A stretch of 64,000 nucleotides of DNA. Source: Ruixingdingia sedimenti. GTDB taxonomy: Bacteria; Pseudomonadota; Alphaproteobacteria; Rhodobacterales; Rhodobacteraceae. Positions 25,174 through 33,427 of this stretch are shown here, in pieces. Each line of letters opens with the position of its first letter. Position 1 is the first letter of the stretch. The stretch spans positions 1 through 64,000 of the forward strand of contig NZ_JAVKPH010000019.1 in NCBI RefSeq assembly GCF_031432425.1, in the 5' to 3' direction. A model generated the notes under the pieces. The model was not told the DNA's origin. It worked only from the letters and a program-made list of their open reading frames with translations, and searched no databases. A program made the position numbers and the translations under genes.

Positions 25174-25949
25174 CGGGTGATTTCCTGGTCCGGAGGCTCT
25201 GGGCGGCGGCGATAGGCGGCACCTTTCAGCTTCAGCCGCAGCGCATGCCAATAGATTTGTGCAATCACGCGCAACGCGCCGCCAGGCCGACTAAAAACCG
25301 TCGCAAGCACTGCGCGGTTGGTCAGCGGGATCAGCGGCCCGGTCATGGCGGTGTTGATGCCACCCGTGCCATCCATTTGGTCGATGCGGATGGCGATGCG
25401 GTCAGGATGCAGGGCGAACCGGAACTGGTATTTACCCGCCACATCCTGAAAGGGCGAGACGTGAAAGACCTTGCGCGCCGTCAATGCCGATTCGGCGTTG
25501 ATCGGCGCAAGGTCGGGCTGGGCCAGCAGGTAGCTGTGGCGCTGGCCGAATGTGTTGTTGACCTCTGCAATCACCGCGATAAGCGCATCATCTTCGATCA
25601 GCATCCAGAAGCTGACCGGGTTGAACCAGTAGCCAAGAAACCGCGGCTGCGTCAGCAGCGCCAGCACCATACCCCGGCGCGGCGCAAGCCCGGCAGCGGC
25701 AAGCTGTGCCAAGGCCCAGGGGGCGCCGGTGCCCGAGCCGCGCAGCCCGCCATGGTCACTATCGTGAAACGAAATCAACCCGAATCGGTTATGCCTCATC
25801 AACCGGGGCGGGCGAACGTGCTCGGGCGCCAGCAACACATGATCGGCATGGGTGCGGAAGCTGTGGCGCAAGTCGCCGCGCCGGGCATGTGTCACCAGCG
25901 CCGGCATTGCCAGCACTTCGCCTGCCTGAAGACGCGCCGCGAGAGTCAT
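25170..25949 (-). CDS. DUF1365 family protein
   Basis: The 259-residue protein has the DUF1365 pattern: VTHARRGDLRHSFRTHADHVLL, FLGYWFNPVSFWMLI, VNNTFGQRHSYLL and KVFHVSPF. It is almost always found between an FAD amine oxidase and a cyclopropane-fatty-acid synthase, as here, and is thought to act in fatty-acid modification. Four-base overlaps couple it on both sides. Confidence 0.9.
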   Translation of the reverse strand: MTLAARLQAGEVLAMPALVTHARRGDLRHSFRTHADHVLLAPEHVRPPRLMRHNRFGLISFHDSDHGGLRGSGTGAPWALAQLAAAGLAPRRGMVLALLTQPRFLGYWFNPVSFWMLIEDDALIAVIAEVNNTFGQRHSYLLAQPDLAPINAESALTARKVFHVSPFQDVAGKYQFRFALHPDRIAIRIDQMDGTGGINTAMTGPLIPLTNRAVLATVFSRPGGALRVIAQIYWHALRLKLKGAAYRRRPEPPDQEITR

Positions 25950-27229
25950 GGCAGCACCGAAGCAGGCAGTAAACGACGCGCGATGCGCATGGCGCTGGCA
26001 AAGCCGTCCTCGTGAAAGCCGTTGCGCAGCCAAGCGCCGGCAAACCAGGTGTTGCGATTACCCTGCATCTCTGCAATCCGCGCCTGCGCGTCCAGCGCCG
26101 CCAGGTCAAAGACCGGATGGCGGAACGTCACCTGATCGTAGATCAGTCGCGGGTCGATGCCGTCACGCTGATTCAGCGTGACAAAAAGCGGATCGTCGTC
26201 GGGGATATTCTGAAGCCTGTTCATCCAGTATGTCACGCCCACAGACGCAAGCCCTGTATCGCCACGGCTGACCCACGAACTCCAGCAGCGGCGGCGGTGC
26301 GGCATCACGGATGGGTCGGCGTGCAGAACGGCGTGATTGGGCTGGAACCGGATCGACGAAAGGGCCGCGCGTTCGGTGGCGTTGGCATCTGTGAGCATCG
26401 CGAGCGTCTGGTCGGCATGGGCGGCAAGGATGACGTGGTCGAATACCTCAGCTTGCGCCCCCTCCGCGCTCAGGGTGACAATCCCGCCCGTTCGCGTGAC
26501 CGCCCGCACGGGGGTGCCGGGCCGAAGATCGACCCCGGCCCGCACCAGCGCCGCCGTCAGCCGCTCGACATAGCGGATCGAGCCGCCGTCCACCGTCCAC
26601 CACTGGTGATGTTCGCCCCGCGCAAGAAGCCCGTGGTTGCGCATGAACCGGACAAGCGCACGGGCCGGGAATTTGCCGATGTCGTGATCGGGCGTGGACC
26701 AGATCGCCCCGCAAAAGGGGTAGAGGTAATGAGCGCGGAACCGGGCACCCAGACGCATCCGGTCGATCAGCGCGCCGATGGTCAGGTCAGGAGTTGCCGC
26801 AACCTCGGACTCGGCCCCAGCGTTGAAGCGCAGGATGTCGCGGAGCATCAGGTGAAAGCGCGGGTCCACAATATTGCGGCGCTGGCCGAACAGCGCGTCG
26901 CCGGACCGCAGCGCATATTCCACCCGCCCGCCGTCCAACGAGACACCGAAGCTCATGTCGCTTTTGACGATGGGCACATCGAGGTCGCGGAACATCGCCG
27001 TCAGATGCGGGTAATTCACATGATTGAACACGATGAAGCCGGTATCCACCGGCTGATCGCTCCGCTTGCCGGCAAGAACCGTCCGCGCGTGGCCGCCAAG
27101 CCTGGGCGCTTCCTCAAACAGCGTCACCTGATGGTGGCGTGACAGCAGCCAAGCACTAGCCAGGCCTGAAATGCCGCCGCCGATGATAGCGATCCGCTGC
27201 GGAGAGCCTCTGGTCAAGTCAAAAGGCAT
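25946..27229 (-). CDS. FAD-dependent amine-oxidase-family protein
   Basis: The 427-residue flavoprotein has the dinucleotide-binding motif IAIIGGGISGLASAWLL at the N-terminus followed by VTLFE, an ARTV loop, DTGFIVFNHVNYPHLT and a C-terminal FAG.W.RNGFHEDGFASA that contacts FAD. It is the first gene of the operon with DUF1365, fatty-acid methyltransferase, photolyase and TspO. It may desaturate or oxidise fatty acyl chains. An RpoE-type promoter lies directly upstream. Confidence 0.9.
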   Translation of the reverse strand: MPFDLTRGSPQRIAIIGGGISGLASAWLLSRHHQVTLFEEAPRLGGHARTVLAGKRSDQPVDTGFIVFNHVNYPHLTAMFRDLDVPIVKSDMSFGVSLDGGRVEYALRSGDALFGQRRNIVDPRFHLMLRDILRFNAGAESEVAATPDLTIGALIDRMRLGARFRAHYLYPFCGAIWSTPDHDIGKFPARALVRFMRNHGLLARGEHHQWWTVDGGSIRYVERLTAALVRAGVDLRPGTPVRAVTRTGGIVTLSAEGAQAEVFDHVILAAHADQTLAMLTDANATERAALSSIRFQPNHAVLHADPSVMPHRRRCWSSWVSRGDTGLASVGVTYWMNRLQNIPDDDPLFVTLNQRDGIDPRLIYDQVTFRHPVFDLAALDAQARIAEMQGNRNTWFAGAWLRNGFHEDGFASAMRIARRLLPASVLP

Positions 27230-27253
27230 CTGGCCTCCACTGGTTCTTCGCCA

Positions 27254-27283
27254 TCCTTACGCGCGCAGATCGGCTTCGGATCA
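27254..27283 (-). promoter_or_regulatory. RpoE-type promoter for the five-gene operon
   Basis: On the minus strand TGATCC (27283-27278), 18 bases, TAAGGA (27259-27254). It is the best match of the set and reads into the amine-oxidase gene 25 bases later. Confidence 0.8.
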
Positions 27284-27308
27284 ATCAGCAAAAAAATTTC
27301 TGTCAAAA

Positions 27309-27338
27309 TGATCTGAAACGCACTGTCCCCCGTAAGTG
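27309..27338 (+). promoter_or_regulatory. RpoE-type promoter for rpoE-chrR
   Basis: TGATCT (27309-27314), 18 bases, TAAGTG (27333-27338). It implies transcription starts near 27345 and that rpoE activates itself. Confidence 0.75.
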
Positions 27339-27456
27339 CCGCATGAACGCCGCATTTGCGCCTGTTGGGCCAAGGTCCTATGAAATGCTAAGATCCACGG
27401 TCCTGCCGTTGGTCGATGAAGGTGCTTTGGGTTTCAGGGGGGAAGATCAGCAACCG

Positions 27457-28005
27457 ATGGACGATCTTTCCGAGTTGAGTCGCGATCTGATCGCCGTCCG
27501 CGACAGTCGCGACCGCGCGGCGTTCGGGAGGCTTTTTGACCATTTCGCGCCACGGCTTAAGGCGATGATGCTCCGCGGCGGGTTGCGCGACGGCACTGCC
27601 GAGGACGTGGTGCAGGATGTGATGCTGGCGGTCTGGCACAAAGCCGGACAGTTCGACCCCCACCGCGCGGATGCAGCCGGCTGGATCTATGGCATTGCCC
27701 GGAACCGGCGCATCGACATGGCCCGCCGCCGTCCGCTGGCCCAGCCCGACGAGATGCCCGAGATCGAGAGCCTGGAACCCGACGCCGCCCAGATCATTGC
27801 GCTGCAGCAGGAAGCGCGCCACTTGGCAGACGCACTTGCGCGCCTCGCACCGGAACAGGCCGAGGCGCTGCGCGCTGCCTATTTCGACGACATTCCACAC
27901 AGCCGCATCAGCGAAATGACGGGCTTGCCGCTTGGCACCATCAAGTCCCGCATCCGCCTTGGCCTTGAACGTCTCAGGCATGAGCTGAGGACAATCGCAC
28001 CATGA
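27457..28005 (+). CDS. rpoE: ECF sigma factor RpoE (singlet-oxygen response)
   Basis: The 182-residue ECF11-type sigma factor has region 2 (RLFDHFAPRLKAMMLRGGL, AEDVVQDVMLAVWHKAGQFDP, AAGWIYGIARNRRID) and region 4 (LPLGTIKSRIRLGLERLRHEL). A longer frame opens at 27343, but the promoter's start point would fall at or after that codon, so the ATG at 27457 (after GGGGGGAAG) is preferred. The stop overlaps chrR as ATGA. It drives the surrounding stress regulon. Confidence 0.9.
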   Translation: MDDLSELSRDLIAVRDSRDRAAFGRLFDHFAPRLKAMMLRGGLRDGTAEDVVQDVMLAVWHKAGQFDPHRADAAGWIYGIARNRRIDMARRRPLAQPDEMPEIESLEPDAAQIIALQQEARHLADALARLAPEQAEALRAAYFDDIPHSRISEMTGLPLGTIKSRIRLGLERLRHELRTIAP

Positions 28006-28634
28006 TCAGCATCCACCACCATATTCCCGACGACATGCTTGACGCGTATCGCGCAGGCACCTTGCCACATGCCTTTGGTGTGGTCGTGGCCGCGCACCTG
28101 TCGCTTTGCGATCAATGCCGTGCCGGCCAGGAGGCGGGCGACATGATCGGCGGTGCGCTTTTGCAGCATGCAGAAGGCGCAACCCTGCGACCCGACGCGC
28201 GTGACCGGATGATGACTGCACTAGACGCACCGCCCCCGCCGCCGCCTCTGCGCGCATCTGGGCCGTTTCCGTCTGCCGTGATGCACGAATTGGGCGGAAG
28301 GCCGCCGCGCTGGCGCATGCTGGGCGGCGGCATCCGCCAGCAGATCCTGACCGCCGATCGCGAAGGCTCATTGCGCCTGTTGTACATTCCGCCGGGAAAG
28401 GCAGTCCCCGAACACGGGCATCGGGGGCACGAACTGACACTTGTTCTTCAAGGCAGCTTTTCCGACAGCGGAGGCAACTTTCATCGCGGCGACGTCGAAG
28501 TGGCGCATGCCGACATCCACCACCAACCCGTTGCCGGCCGGGACGAGCCATGCATCTGCCTGGCGGCCACCGATGCGCCCTTGCGCTTTCACGCGCTGAT
28601 TCCGCGGCTGTTGCAGCCGATCTTCCGGATCTGA
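28002..28634 (+). CDS. chrR: Zinc anti-sigma factor ChrR
   Basis: The 210-residue protein has an N-terminal zinc anti-sigma domain with H32, C36 and C39 (AAHLSLCDQC) plus H6/H7. A C-terminal cupin domain carries PEHGHRGHELTLVLQGSF and a later HADIHH. In R. sphaeroides ChrR holds RpoE until singlet oxygen triggers its degradation via the cupin domain. All expected metal ligands appear present. It is translationally coupled to rpoE. Confidence 0.92.
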   Translation: MISIHHHIPDDMLDAYRAGTLPHAFGVVVAAHLSLCDQCRAGQEAGDMIGGALLQHAEGATLRPDARDRMMTALDAPPPPPPLRASGPFPSAVMHELGGRPPRWRMLGGGIRQQILTADREGSLRLLYIPPGKAVPEHGHRGHELTLVLQGSFSDSGGNFHRGDVEVAHADIHHQPVAGRDEPCICLAATDAPLRFHALIPRLLQPIFRI

Positions 28635-28636
28635 AG

Positions 28637-29371
28637 ATGAACTATGCGAGCCGCCGCATCTGGATCATTGGCGCCAGCGCCGGGATTGGCGCAGCCCTTG
28701 CCCGTGCGTTGGCCGGGCAAGGGGCGCAACTGATCTTGTCCGCCCGCGATGGCGACGCGCTGGAGGCGCTGGCGGCGGAGTGCGGCGGCGCGCAGGCCAG
28801 GCCGCTGGATCTGGCCCAGCCTGAAACGCTGGGGGCAGTGGTGGCACAGCTTACGCTTGAGGCACCGCTGGACGCGATCATCTGCACCGCCGCGCTTTAT
28901 GATCCCGGTCGCGTGGCGGATATCGATCCCATGCGGGCCGAGGCGATGGTGCGCGTGAACATACTGGGCATGCTTGAGGTCGCCCGCCTTTGCCCGCCGC
29001 TGCTGCGCGATGGCGGTCAGCTGGTGCTGTTCGGCTCGGTTGCCGGTTACATCGGCCTGCCGGGGGGGCAGCCATATTCGGCAACCAAGGCGGCGGTCAA
29101 CAACCTTGCCGAAACGCTTGCGATCGAACTGGCCCCGCGTGTGGACGTGCGGCTGGTCTGTCCAGGCTTCGTCCAGACCAGACTGACCGCCCGAAACACC
29201 TTCGCCATGCCTGCAATCATCACCGCCGAACAGGCGGCAGAGTCCGTGCTGCGCGGGATGCAACGGCGGGGATTTGAGATCCATTTCCCACGCCGCTTCA
29301 CCCTTGCGATGAAGCTGATACGGGCCCTGCCTTATGCGCTGTCGCTGCGACTGATACGGCGCTTGCGCTGA
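28637..29371 (+). CDS. Short-chain dehydrogenase/reductase
   Basis: The 244-residue classical SDR has the cofactor motif GASAGIGAALARALAG, CTAALYDPGRV in place of NNAG, and the catalytic Ser and YSATK (GQPYSATKAAVNNLAE). It begins two bases after the chrR stop, so it belongs to the rpoE-chrR transcript, as does a similar SDR in Rhodobacter RpoE regulons. The substrate is unknown. Confidence 0.88.
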   Translation: MNYASRRIWIIGASAGIGAALARALAGQGAQLILSARDGDALEALAAECGGAQARPLDLAQPETLGAVVAQLTLEAPLDAIICTAALYDPGRVADIDPMRAEAMVRVNILGMLEVARLCPPLLRDGGQLVLFGSVAGYIGLPGGQPYSATKAAVNNLAETLAIELAPRVDVRLVCPGFVQTRLTARNTFAMPAIITAEQAAESVLRGMQRRGFEIHFPRRFTLAMKLIRALPYALSLRLIRRLR

Positions 29372-29375
29372 TCGT

Positions 29376-29780
29376 TCAGTTGAATCGCCCCGACAGCAGA
29401 ACCACGCCGGCCCAGGCTGAAAACCCGGTCAGGAGCGTGCCCCACAACCCGTCGATAATGACCTGCTCCCACGACCAGTCGGCAAGCGTGGCATAATTTG
29501 TCATCTCATAGGTGCCATAACACATCAGCCCAATGATCAGGCCTCCGATCAGCGCGTGAACGGGATCATTCGCTTTCAGCGCGGGCCAGGAAACCAGCCA
29601 CACAAGCCCGGCGACATATCCCAGATAGAACAGCGCAGCCGGACCAAGCCGCAACGGCTCGGCAAGAAGGTGGCCGACATTGCGCTCAAATACCGGCCGG
29701 ATCAGAAACCGGATCCCCAGCACATCCAGAGCGAGGAACACCCCGGCGGTTGCAGCATAGAGGAAGGTAGCTTGAAGCAT
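29376..29780 (-). CDS. DUF2177 membrane protein
   Basis: The 134-residue protein has four membrane segments and matches DUF2177: FLALDVLGIRFLIRPVFERNVGHLL, LFYLGYVAGLVWLV, GLMCYGTYEMTNYATLADW and a C-terminal LLTGFSAWAGVVLL. The start at 29780 (GAAGAGGAC upstream) excludes an unlikely basic extension. It is convergent with the SDR, four bases apart, and has its own RpoE-type promoter. A DUF2177 gene accompanies RpoE regulons in related bacteria. Confidence 0.85.
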   Translation of the reverse strand: MLQATFLYAATAGVFLALDVLGIRFLIRPVFERNVGHLLAEPLRLGPAALFYLGYVAGLVWLVSWPALKANDPVHALIGGLIIGLMCYGTYEMTNYATLADWSWEQVIIDGLWGTLLTGFSAWAGVVLLSGRFN

Positions 29781-29855
29781 GAGAAGTCCTCTTCCCAGTT
29801 TCCGTCCAACCGCCGCAGATAGGCGGAGGCCTTCTGTCATATCAGCCTTTGACTT

Positions 29856-29885
29856 GCTCTACGCACGCAACCTTGCAGCAGATCA
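29856..29885 (-). promoter_or_regulatory. RpoE-type promoter for the DUF2177 gene
   Basis: On the minus strand TGATCT (29885-29880), 18 bases, TAGAGC (29861-29856), about 75 bases upstream of the gene. Fourth site with identical spacing. Confidence 0.65.
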
Positions 29886-30561
29886 ATTTCTCCGTGAAGA
29901 AAGGCAGACTACTCGCCCCATCCTCATAAACAGCAGTGCCGCGCGCATTCCTCGGGTGGATGTCAATCTCCCCTAACGGCATCGAATGTGCCAAACTCGT
30001 GATGCCTAAGCATCAGCTGAAGGAGGCAGCTTCATCAAAAAATATAATACAATCAAAAACTTGAAACTGGAGAAGGCTCGACGGCAGACCCATCCCCTCC
30101 GCCACTTGCCTTCGCGAAACGTGTCTCCCGATCCGGCTGCGGCGGGATCTTCCCGTTGTCTTCGAGGGTTATGCGGGAGCGGCTGAGCACTGCCCCCAGT
30201 TCCAAGATGCCCGAAATCGGTCTCTCGGGGCCGATATTCTCCTGACCTGATGACTGTGCCGGTTGGTGAATTTCTTACAGCAAGCTGAAATTGTGTGCTT
30301 TTCGGCTTTTCGGGATCGCCGGCCCGAATACTTCGATGCCGGTGGCGTTCGTGAGGGGGAGAATAAATCGAGCTATCGCCCTCAGAATAGTTCCGTGCTG
30401 CTCTCGTCGCGGATACGGAAGGGGTATCTTTCGCCCCTGATGGTGGGCGATTTCGATACCCCCCAACTTCGCCCTGCACCTCGCCGGTCTTCCTTCGCCA
30501 CCGTGGTCATTGCCCGCCGCTGATCCGCAGTGGCCGTTTGCAACACCACGGAGGCCCGATC
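29886..30561. other. Intergenic region, right edge of first cargo and rdfS upstream region
   Basis: No convincing gene. A small dyad TGATGC-CTAA-GCATCA lies at 30000-30015. Base composition becomes more AT-rich (29990-30060), unlike the flanks. The last 250 bases probably contain the promoter of the excisionase gene; I could not place it. Confidence 0.4.
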
Positions 30562-30843
30562 ATGCCACATGAACCCGTCGTCCTGCCGCCGCGTTTTCTA
30601 CGGACCAAGGAGGCCGCGACCTTTCTGAGCCTCTCGGCCCGGACGCTCGAAAAACACCGCACCTATGGAACCGGGCCAGCCTATCGCAAGCTCGGCGGCC
30701 GCGTCGTCTATGCCATCGACGATCTCGAAGCCTGGACCGAACGCGGCGCGGTGACCTCGACCTCCGATCCGCGCGGCTCCGTGCTGCCCGCCAAGCGTCA
30801 TGCGTTTCCGTCCGGCCCGCAGGCCGGTCGTTACGCCCGCTGA
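30562..30843 (+). CDS. rdfS: Excisionase-like HTH protein (RdfS/AlpA type)
   Basis: The 93-residue protein has a winged helix-turn-helix of the excisionase family: FLRTKEAATFLSLSARTLEKHR (about residues 13-34) and YRKLGGRVVYAIDDLEAWTER (40-60). The start at 30562 follows GGAGGCCCGATC. In ICEMlSymR7A RdfS directs the integrase toward excision and is switched on by FseA. Its position just ahead of the replication and transfer genes fits. A purely regulatory role is the alternative. Confidence 0.8.
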   Translation: MPHEPVVLPPRFLRTKEAATFLSLSARTLEKHRTYGTGPAYRKLGGRVVYAIDDLEAWTERGAVTSTSDPRGSVLPAKRHAFPSGPQAGRYAR

Positions 30844-30861
30844 TCTCTCGCGGTTTCCTTC

Positions 30862-32037
30862 ATGACGGTGCGACGTCGATCCCTTTCCGAGCGTGGGCAA
30901 CTGGATCTGTTCAGGGCGCTCCCCGGCGATTTCGCGCCACGAGACGCACAGGATCTCATGGCCTATCCCTTCTTCTCCCTCGCCAAGTCGAAGCGCATCG
31001 CGCCGATCGACTTCGCAGCCGGCAATGTCTCCATCCGGGTCGAGGCTGTTCCCGATCACGGCATGGCCACGATCTGGGACGCCGATATCCTGATCTGGGC
31101 GGCCAGTCAGATCGTCGAAGCCCGCGACAGTGGCCTTCGCACCTCTCGGCTGATGGCCGCCACGCCCTATGAGATCCTCACCTATGTCGGGCGCGGCACC
31201 GGCTTGCGCGATTATCAGCGCCTGAAGGCGGCGCTCGACCGGCTGCAATCGACCACGATTTCCACCTCGATCCGCCAGCCGGTCGAAGGCCGTCGGCATC
31301 GCTTCTCGTGGATCAACGAGTGGCAGGAGCGCACCGACCGTAGCGGTCGGCCCGATGGTATCGAAATGATCGTGCCGGACTGGTTCTACCAGGCCGTTCT
31401 CGATGATGCGCTCGTGCTGACCATCGACCGGACCTATTTCGACCTGACCGGCGGCCTTGACCGCTGGCTCTATCGCCTGGTGCGCAAGCACGGCGGCCGT
31501 CAGCGTGATGGTTGGCGGTTCGACTTCCGCCATCTCCATCAGAAATCCGGCAGCCTGTCGCCGTTCAAGCGCTTTGCTTTCGAGCTGCGCGACATCATCC
31601 GGCGTCAGCCGCTGCCCGGCTATTCGCTCTTCGTTGAGGCCGAGGTTGGCGGGCGGATGCTGCTGGCCTTCGAGCCAGTCGCGCCCTGTGGAAAACCTGT
31701 GGATGGCCTCGTGCTATCAGGAACCCGGACTATCGTGCTATCGGGAACCGGAGGCTCGTGCTATCAGGAACCGAAACCGGGCTTAACGCTTGGAACTCAT
31801 TCAGGAAATCGCGCCCTTAACTTAGAGTCTAACGAAGAGTCTAACTTTGAAGAGCGCGCGCGCGATGTGGAAAACCTCATCCGCGACACCGCCAGAAGCC
31901 TCAGCATAGCCGCGAAGAAGAGGGCATCCGGCGCCCCGACATCGCCTCGACCGGCATCTGATCGAAGCGCAACCGAAGCTCCTGAATCTGCCGACACGCC
32001 GCGCCTGCCTCTCGATCTGCCGGGGGGTGGCCGATGA
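30862..32037 (+). CDS. repA: Replication initiator protein RepA
   Basis: The 391-residue product is the RepA-type initiator found in alphaproteobacterial ICEs and plasmids: DLMAYPFFSLAKSKR at about residue 32, a winged-helix region (LMAATPYEILTYVGRGTG, YQRLKAALDRLQSTTI), then FDLTGGLDRWLYRLVRKHGG. The last third has a repetitive, low-conservation stretch because iterons are embedded in the coding DNA (31709-31772). The stop overlaps parA as ATGA. It should start theta replication of the circular form. Confidence 0.85.
   Translation: MTVRRRSLSERGQLDLFRALPGDFAPRDAQDLMAYPFFSLAKSKRIAPIDFAAGNVSIRVEAVPDHGMATIWDADILIWAASQIVEARDSGLRTSRLMAATPYEILTYVGRGTGLRDYQRLKAALDRLQSTTISTSIRQPVEGRRHRFSWINEWQERTDRSGRPDGIEMIVPDWFYQAVLDDALVLTIDRTYFDLTGGLDRWLYRLVRKHGGRQRDGWRFDFRHLHQKSGSLSPFKRFAFELRDIIRRQPLPGYSLFVEAEVGGRMLLAFEPVAPCGKPVDGLVLSGTRTIVLSGTGGSCYQEPKPGLTLGTHSGNRALNLESNEESNFEERARDVENLIRDTARSLSIAAKKRASGAPTSPRPASDRSATEAPESADTPRLPLDLPGGGR
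31686..31707 (+). promoter_or_regulatory. Possible DnaA boxes
   Basis: CTGTGGAAAA and CCTGTGGAT lie next to each other immediately before the iterons and resemble the reverse complement of TTATCCACA. Confidence 0.4.
31709..31772 (+). repeat. Three iterons within repA, candidate oriV
   Basis: Three 17-base direct repeats TCGTGCTATC[A/G]GGAACC at 31709-31725, 31733-31749 and 31756-31772, spaced 24 and 23 bases, about two helical turns. A less GC-rich stretch with two GAGTCTAAC repeats follows (31820-31850), a possible unwinding element. Confidence 0.75.
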
Positions 32038-32687
32038 TCATCGCGCTCCTCAACCAGAAGGGCGGTGTCGGCAAGACGACGCTGGCGCTGCATCTTGCCG
32101 GTGAACTGGCTCAGGGTGGCAAGCGCGTCACCCTGATCGACGCCGATCCGCAGGGCTCGGCCCTCGACTGGTCGCAGCAACGCGCGCGTGAGGGCCTGCC
32201 GCGTGCCTTCGGCACACTCGGCCTGGCGCGTGACACGCTGCATCGTGAGGCACCAGAGCTTGCCCGCGATGCCGATCATATCGTCATCGACGGGCCACCG
32301 CGCGTCGCCGGTCTCATGCGCTCCGCGCTGCTCGCCGCCGATCTTGTGCTGATCCCGGTGCAGCCATCGCCGTTCGACGGCTGGGCCTCGGCCGAGATGC
32401 TCGCCCTCCTTGCGGAGGCGCGCATCTACCGACCCCAGCTCGTCGCCCGCTTCGTGCTCAACCGTTGCGGCGCGCGCACCGTCATCGCCCGCGAGACGGC
32501 CGAGACGCTGGCTGACTACGATCCGCCGCTGCTCGCCAGCGTCATCGGCCAGCGCGTCGTCTTCGCTGACGCCGCGCAAACCGGGCGGCTCGCCAGCGAG
32601 ATCGCCGCCCGATCACCTGCGGCGCGCGAGATCGCCGCACTGGCCGCCGAGGTCGGACGGCTGGGCATCGGGAGGGCATCGGCATGA
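32034..32687 (+). CDS. parA: Partition ATPase ParA
   Basis: The 217-residue ParA/MinD-type ATPase shows LNQKGGVGKTTLALHLA at the N-terminus (deviant Walker A), VTLIDADPQGSALDW and IVIDGPPRVAGL. It lacks a DNA-binding N-terminal extension, so it is a small type Ib-like ParA. Coupled to repA upstream and to the methyltransferase downstream by four-base overlaps, it should segregate the excised element. The small protein at 33424 may be its partner. Confidence 0.93.
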   Translation: MIIALLNQKGGVGKTTLALHLAGELAQGGKRVTLIDADPQGSALDWSQQRAREGLPRAFGTLGLARDTLHREAPELARDADHIVIDGPPRVAGLMRSALLAADLVLIPVQPSPFDGWASAEMLALLAEARIYRPQLVARFVLNRCGARTVIARETAETLADYDPPLLASVIGQRVVFADAAQTGRLASEIAARSPAAREIAALAAEVGRLGIGRASA

Positions 32688-33427
32688 CGCTCCTCACCGG
32701 CGACTGCCGCGAACAGATGCCCTGGCACGCACCCTACGACATGATCCTCGCCGATCCGCCCTATGGCGACACCTCGCTCGCCTGGGATCGGCGCGTCGAG
32801 GGCTGGGTCGTGCTGGCGCGCGCCGCCCTCAGGCCGACCGGCTCGCTCTGGGTCTTCGGCTCGCTGCGCAGCTTCATGGCGACCGCCGACCGCTTCACTG
32901 ACGCCGGCTTGCGGATCGCGCAGGAGATCGTCTGGGAAAAGCAGAACGGCACCGGCTTTCATGCCGACCGCTTCAAGCGGGTGCATGAACTGGCCGTCCA
33001 GTTCTATCCCGCCGAGACCGCTTGGCGTGACATCTACAACGACGTCCAGACCACGCCCGACGCGACGGCCCGCACGGTGCGGCGCAAGCAGCGCCCGCCC
33101 CATACCGGCCAGATCGACGCCGGCCATTATGTCAGCCATGACGGCGGGCCGCGCCTCATGCGCTCGGTCATCTACCTGCGCAACTGCCACGGCCGCGCCA
33201 TCCATCCGACCGAAAAGCCGTCGGCGCTCCTGGAGATCCTGATCCGCACGAGCTGCCCCGAAGGCGGCCTGGTCGGCGACTGGTTCGCCGGTTCCGGCGC
33301 GGCCGGGGAAGCCTGCCGGCTTTCCGGCCGGCGCTATCTCGGCTGCGAGATCGACCCCGACATGGCCGAGTGCGCGCGGGCGCGCATCGCCACCGTGCTG
33401 CCATTCCATGACGGAATTTCGTCATGA
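32684..33427 (+). CDS. Orphan DNA methyltransferase
   Basis: The 247-residue beta-class amino-methyltransferase has DPPY at residues 24-27 and the SAM motif DWFAGSGAAGE near residue 203, with HPTEKP before it. No restriction gene is nearby, so it is an orphan that would mask sites on the element or adjust expression. Order (DPPY first) places it with N6-adenine or N4-cytosine enzymes of the beta class. It is coupled on both sides by ATGA overlaps. Confidence 0.9.
   Translation: MTLLTGDCREQMPWHAPYDMILADPPYGDTSLAWDRRVEGWVVLARAALRPTGSLWVFGSLRSFMATADRFTDAGLRIAQEIVWEKQNGTGFHADRFKRVHELAVQFYPAETAWRDIYNDVQTTPDATARTVRRKQRPPHTGQIDAGHYVSHDGGPRLMRSVIYLRNCHGRAIHPTEKPSALLEILIRTSCPEGGLVGDWFAGSGAAGEACRLSGRRYLGCEIDPDMAECARARIATVLPFHDGISS

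Noticed and set aside
22570..25215. 881-codon plus-strand frame
   Set aside because: It is antisense to the photolyase and fatty-acid methyltransferase genes, which have clear motifs; the frame is a by-product of high GC.
30000..30015. TGATGC-CTAA-GCATCA dyad as a recombination site
   Set aside because: Too short, and no matching copy or recombinase nearby; noted only as an intergenic dyad.
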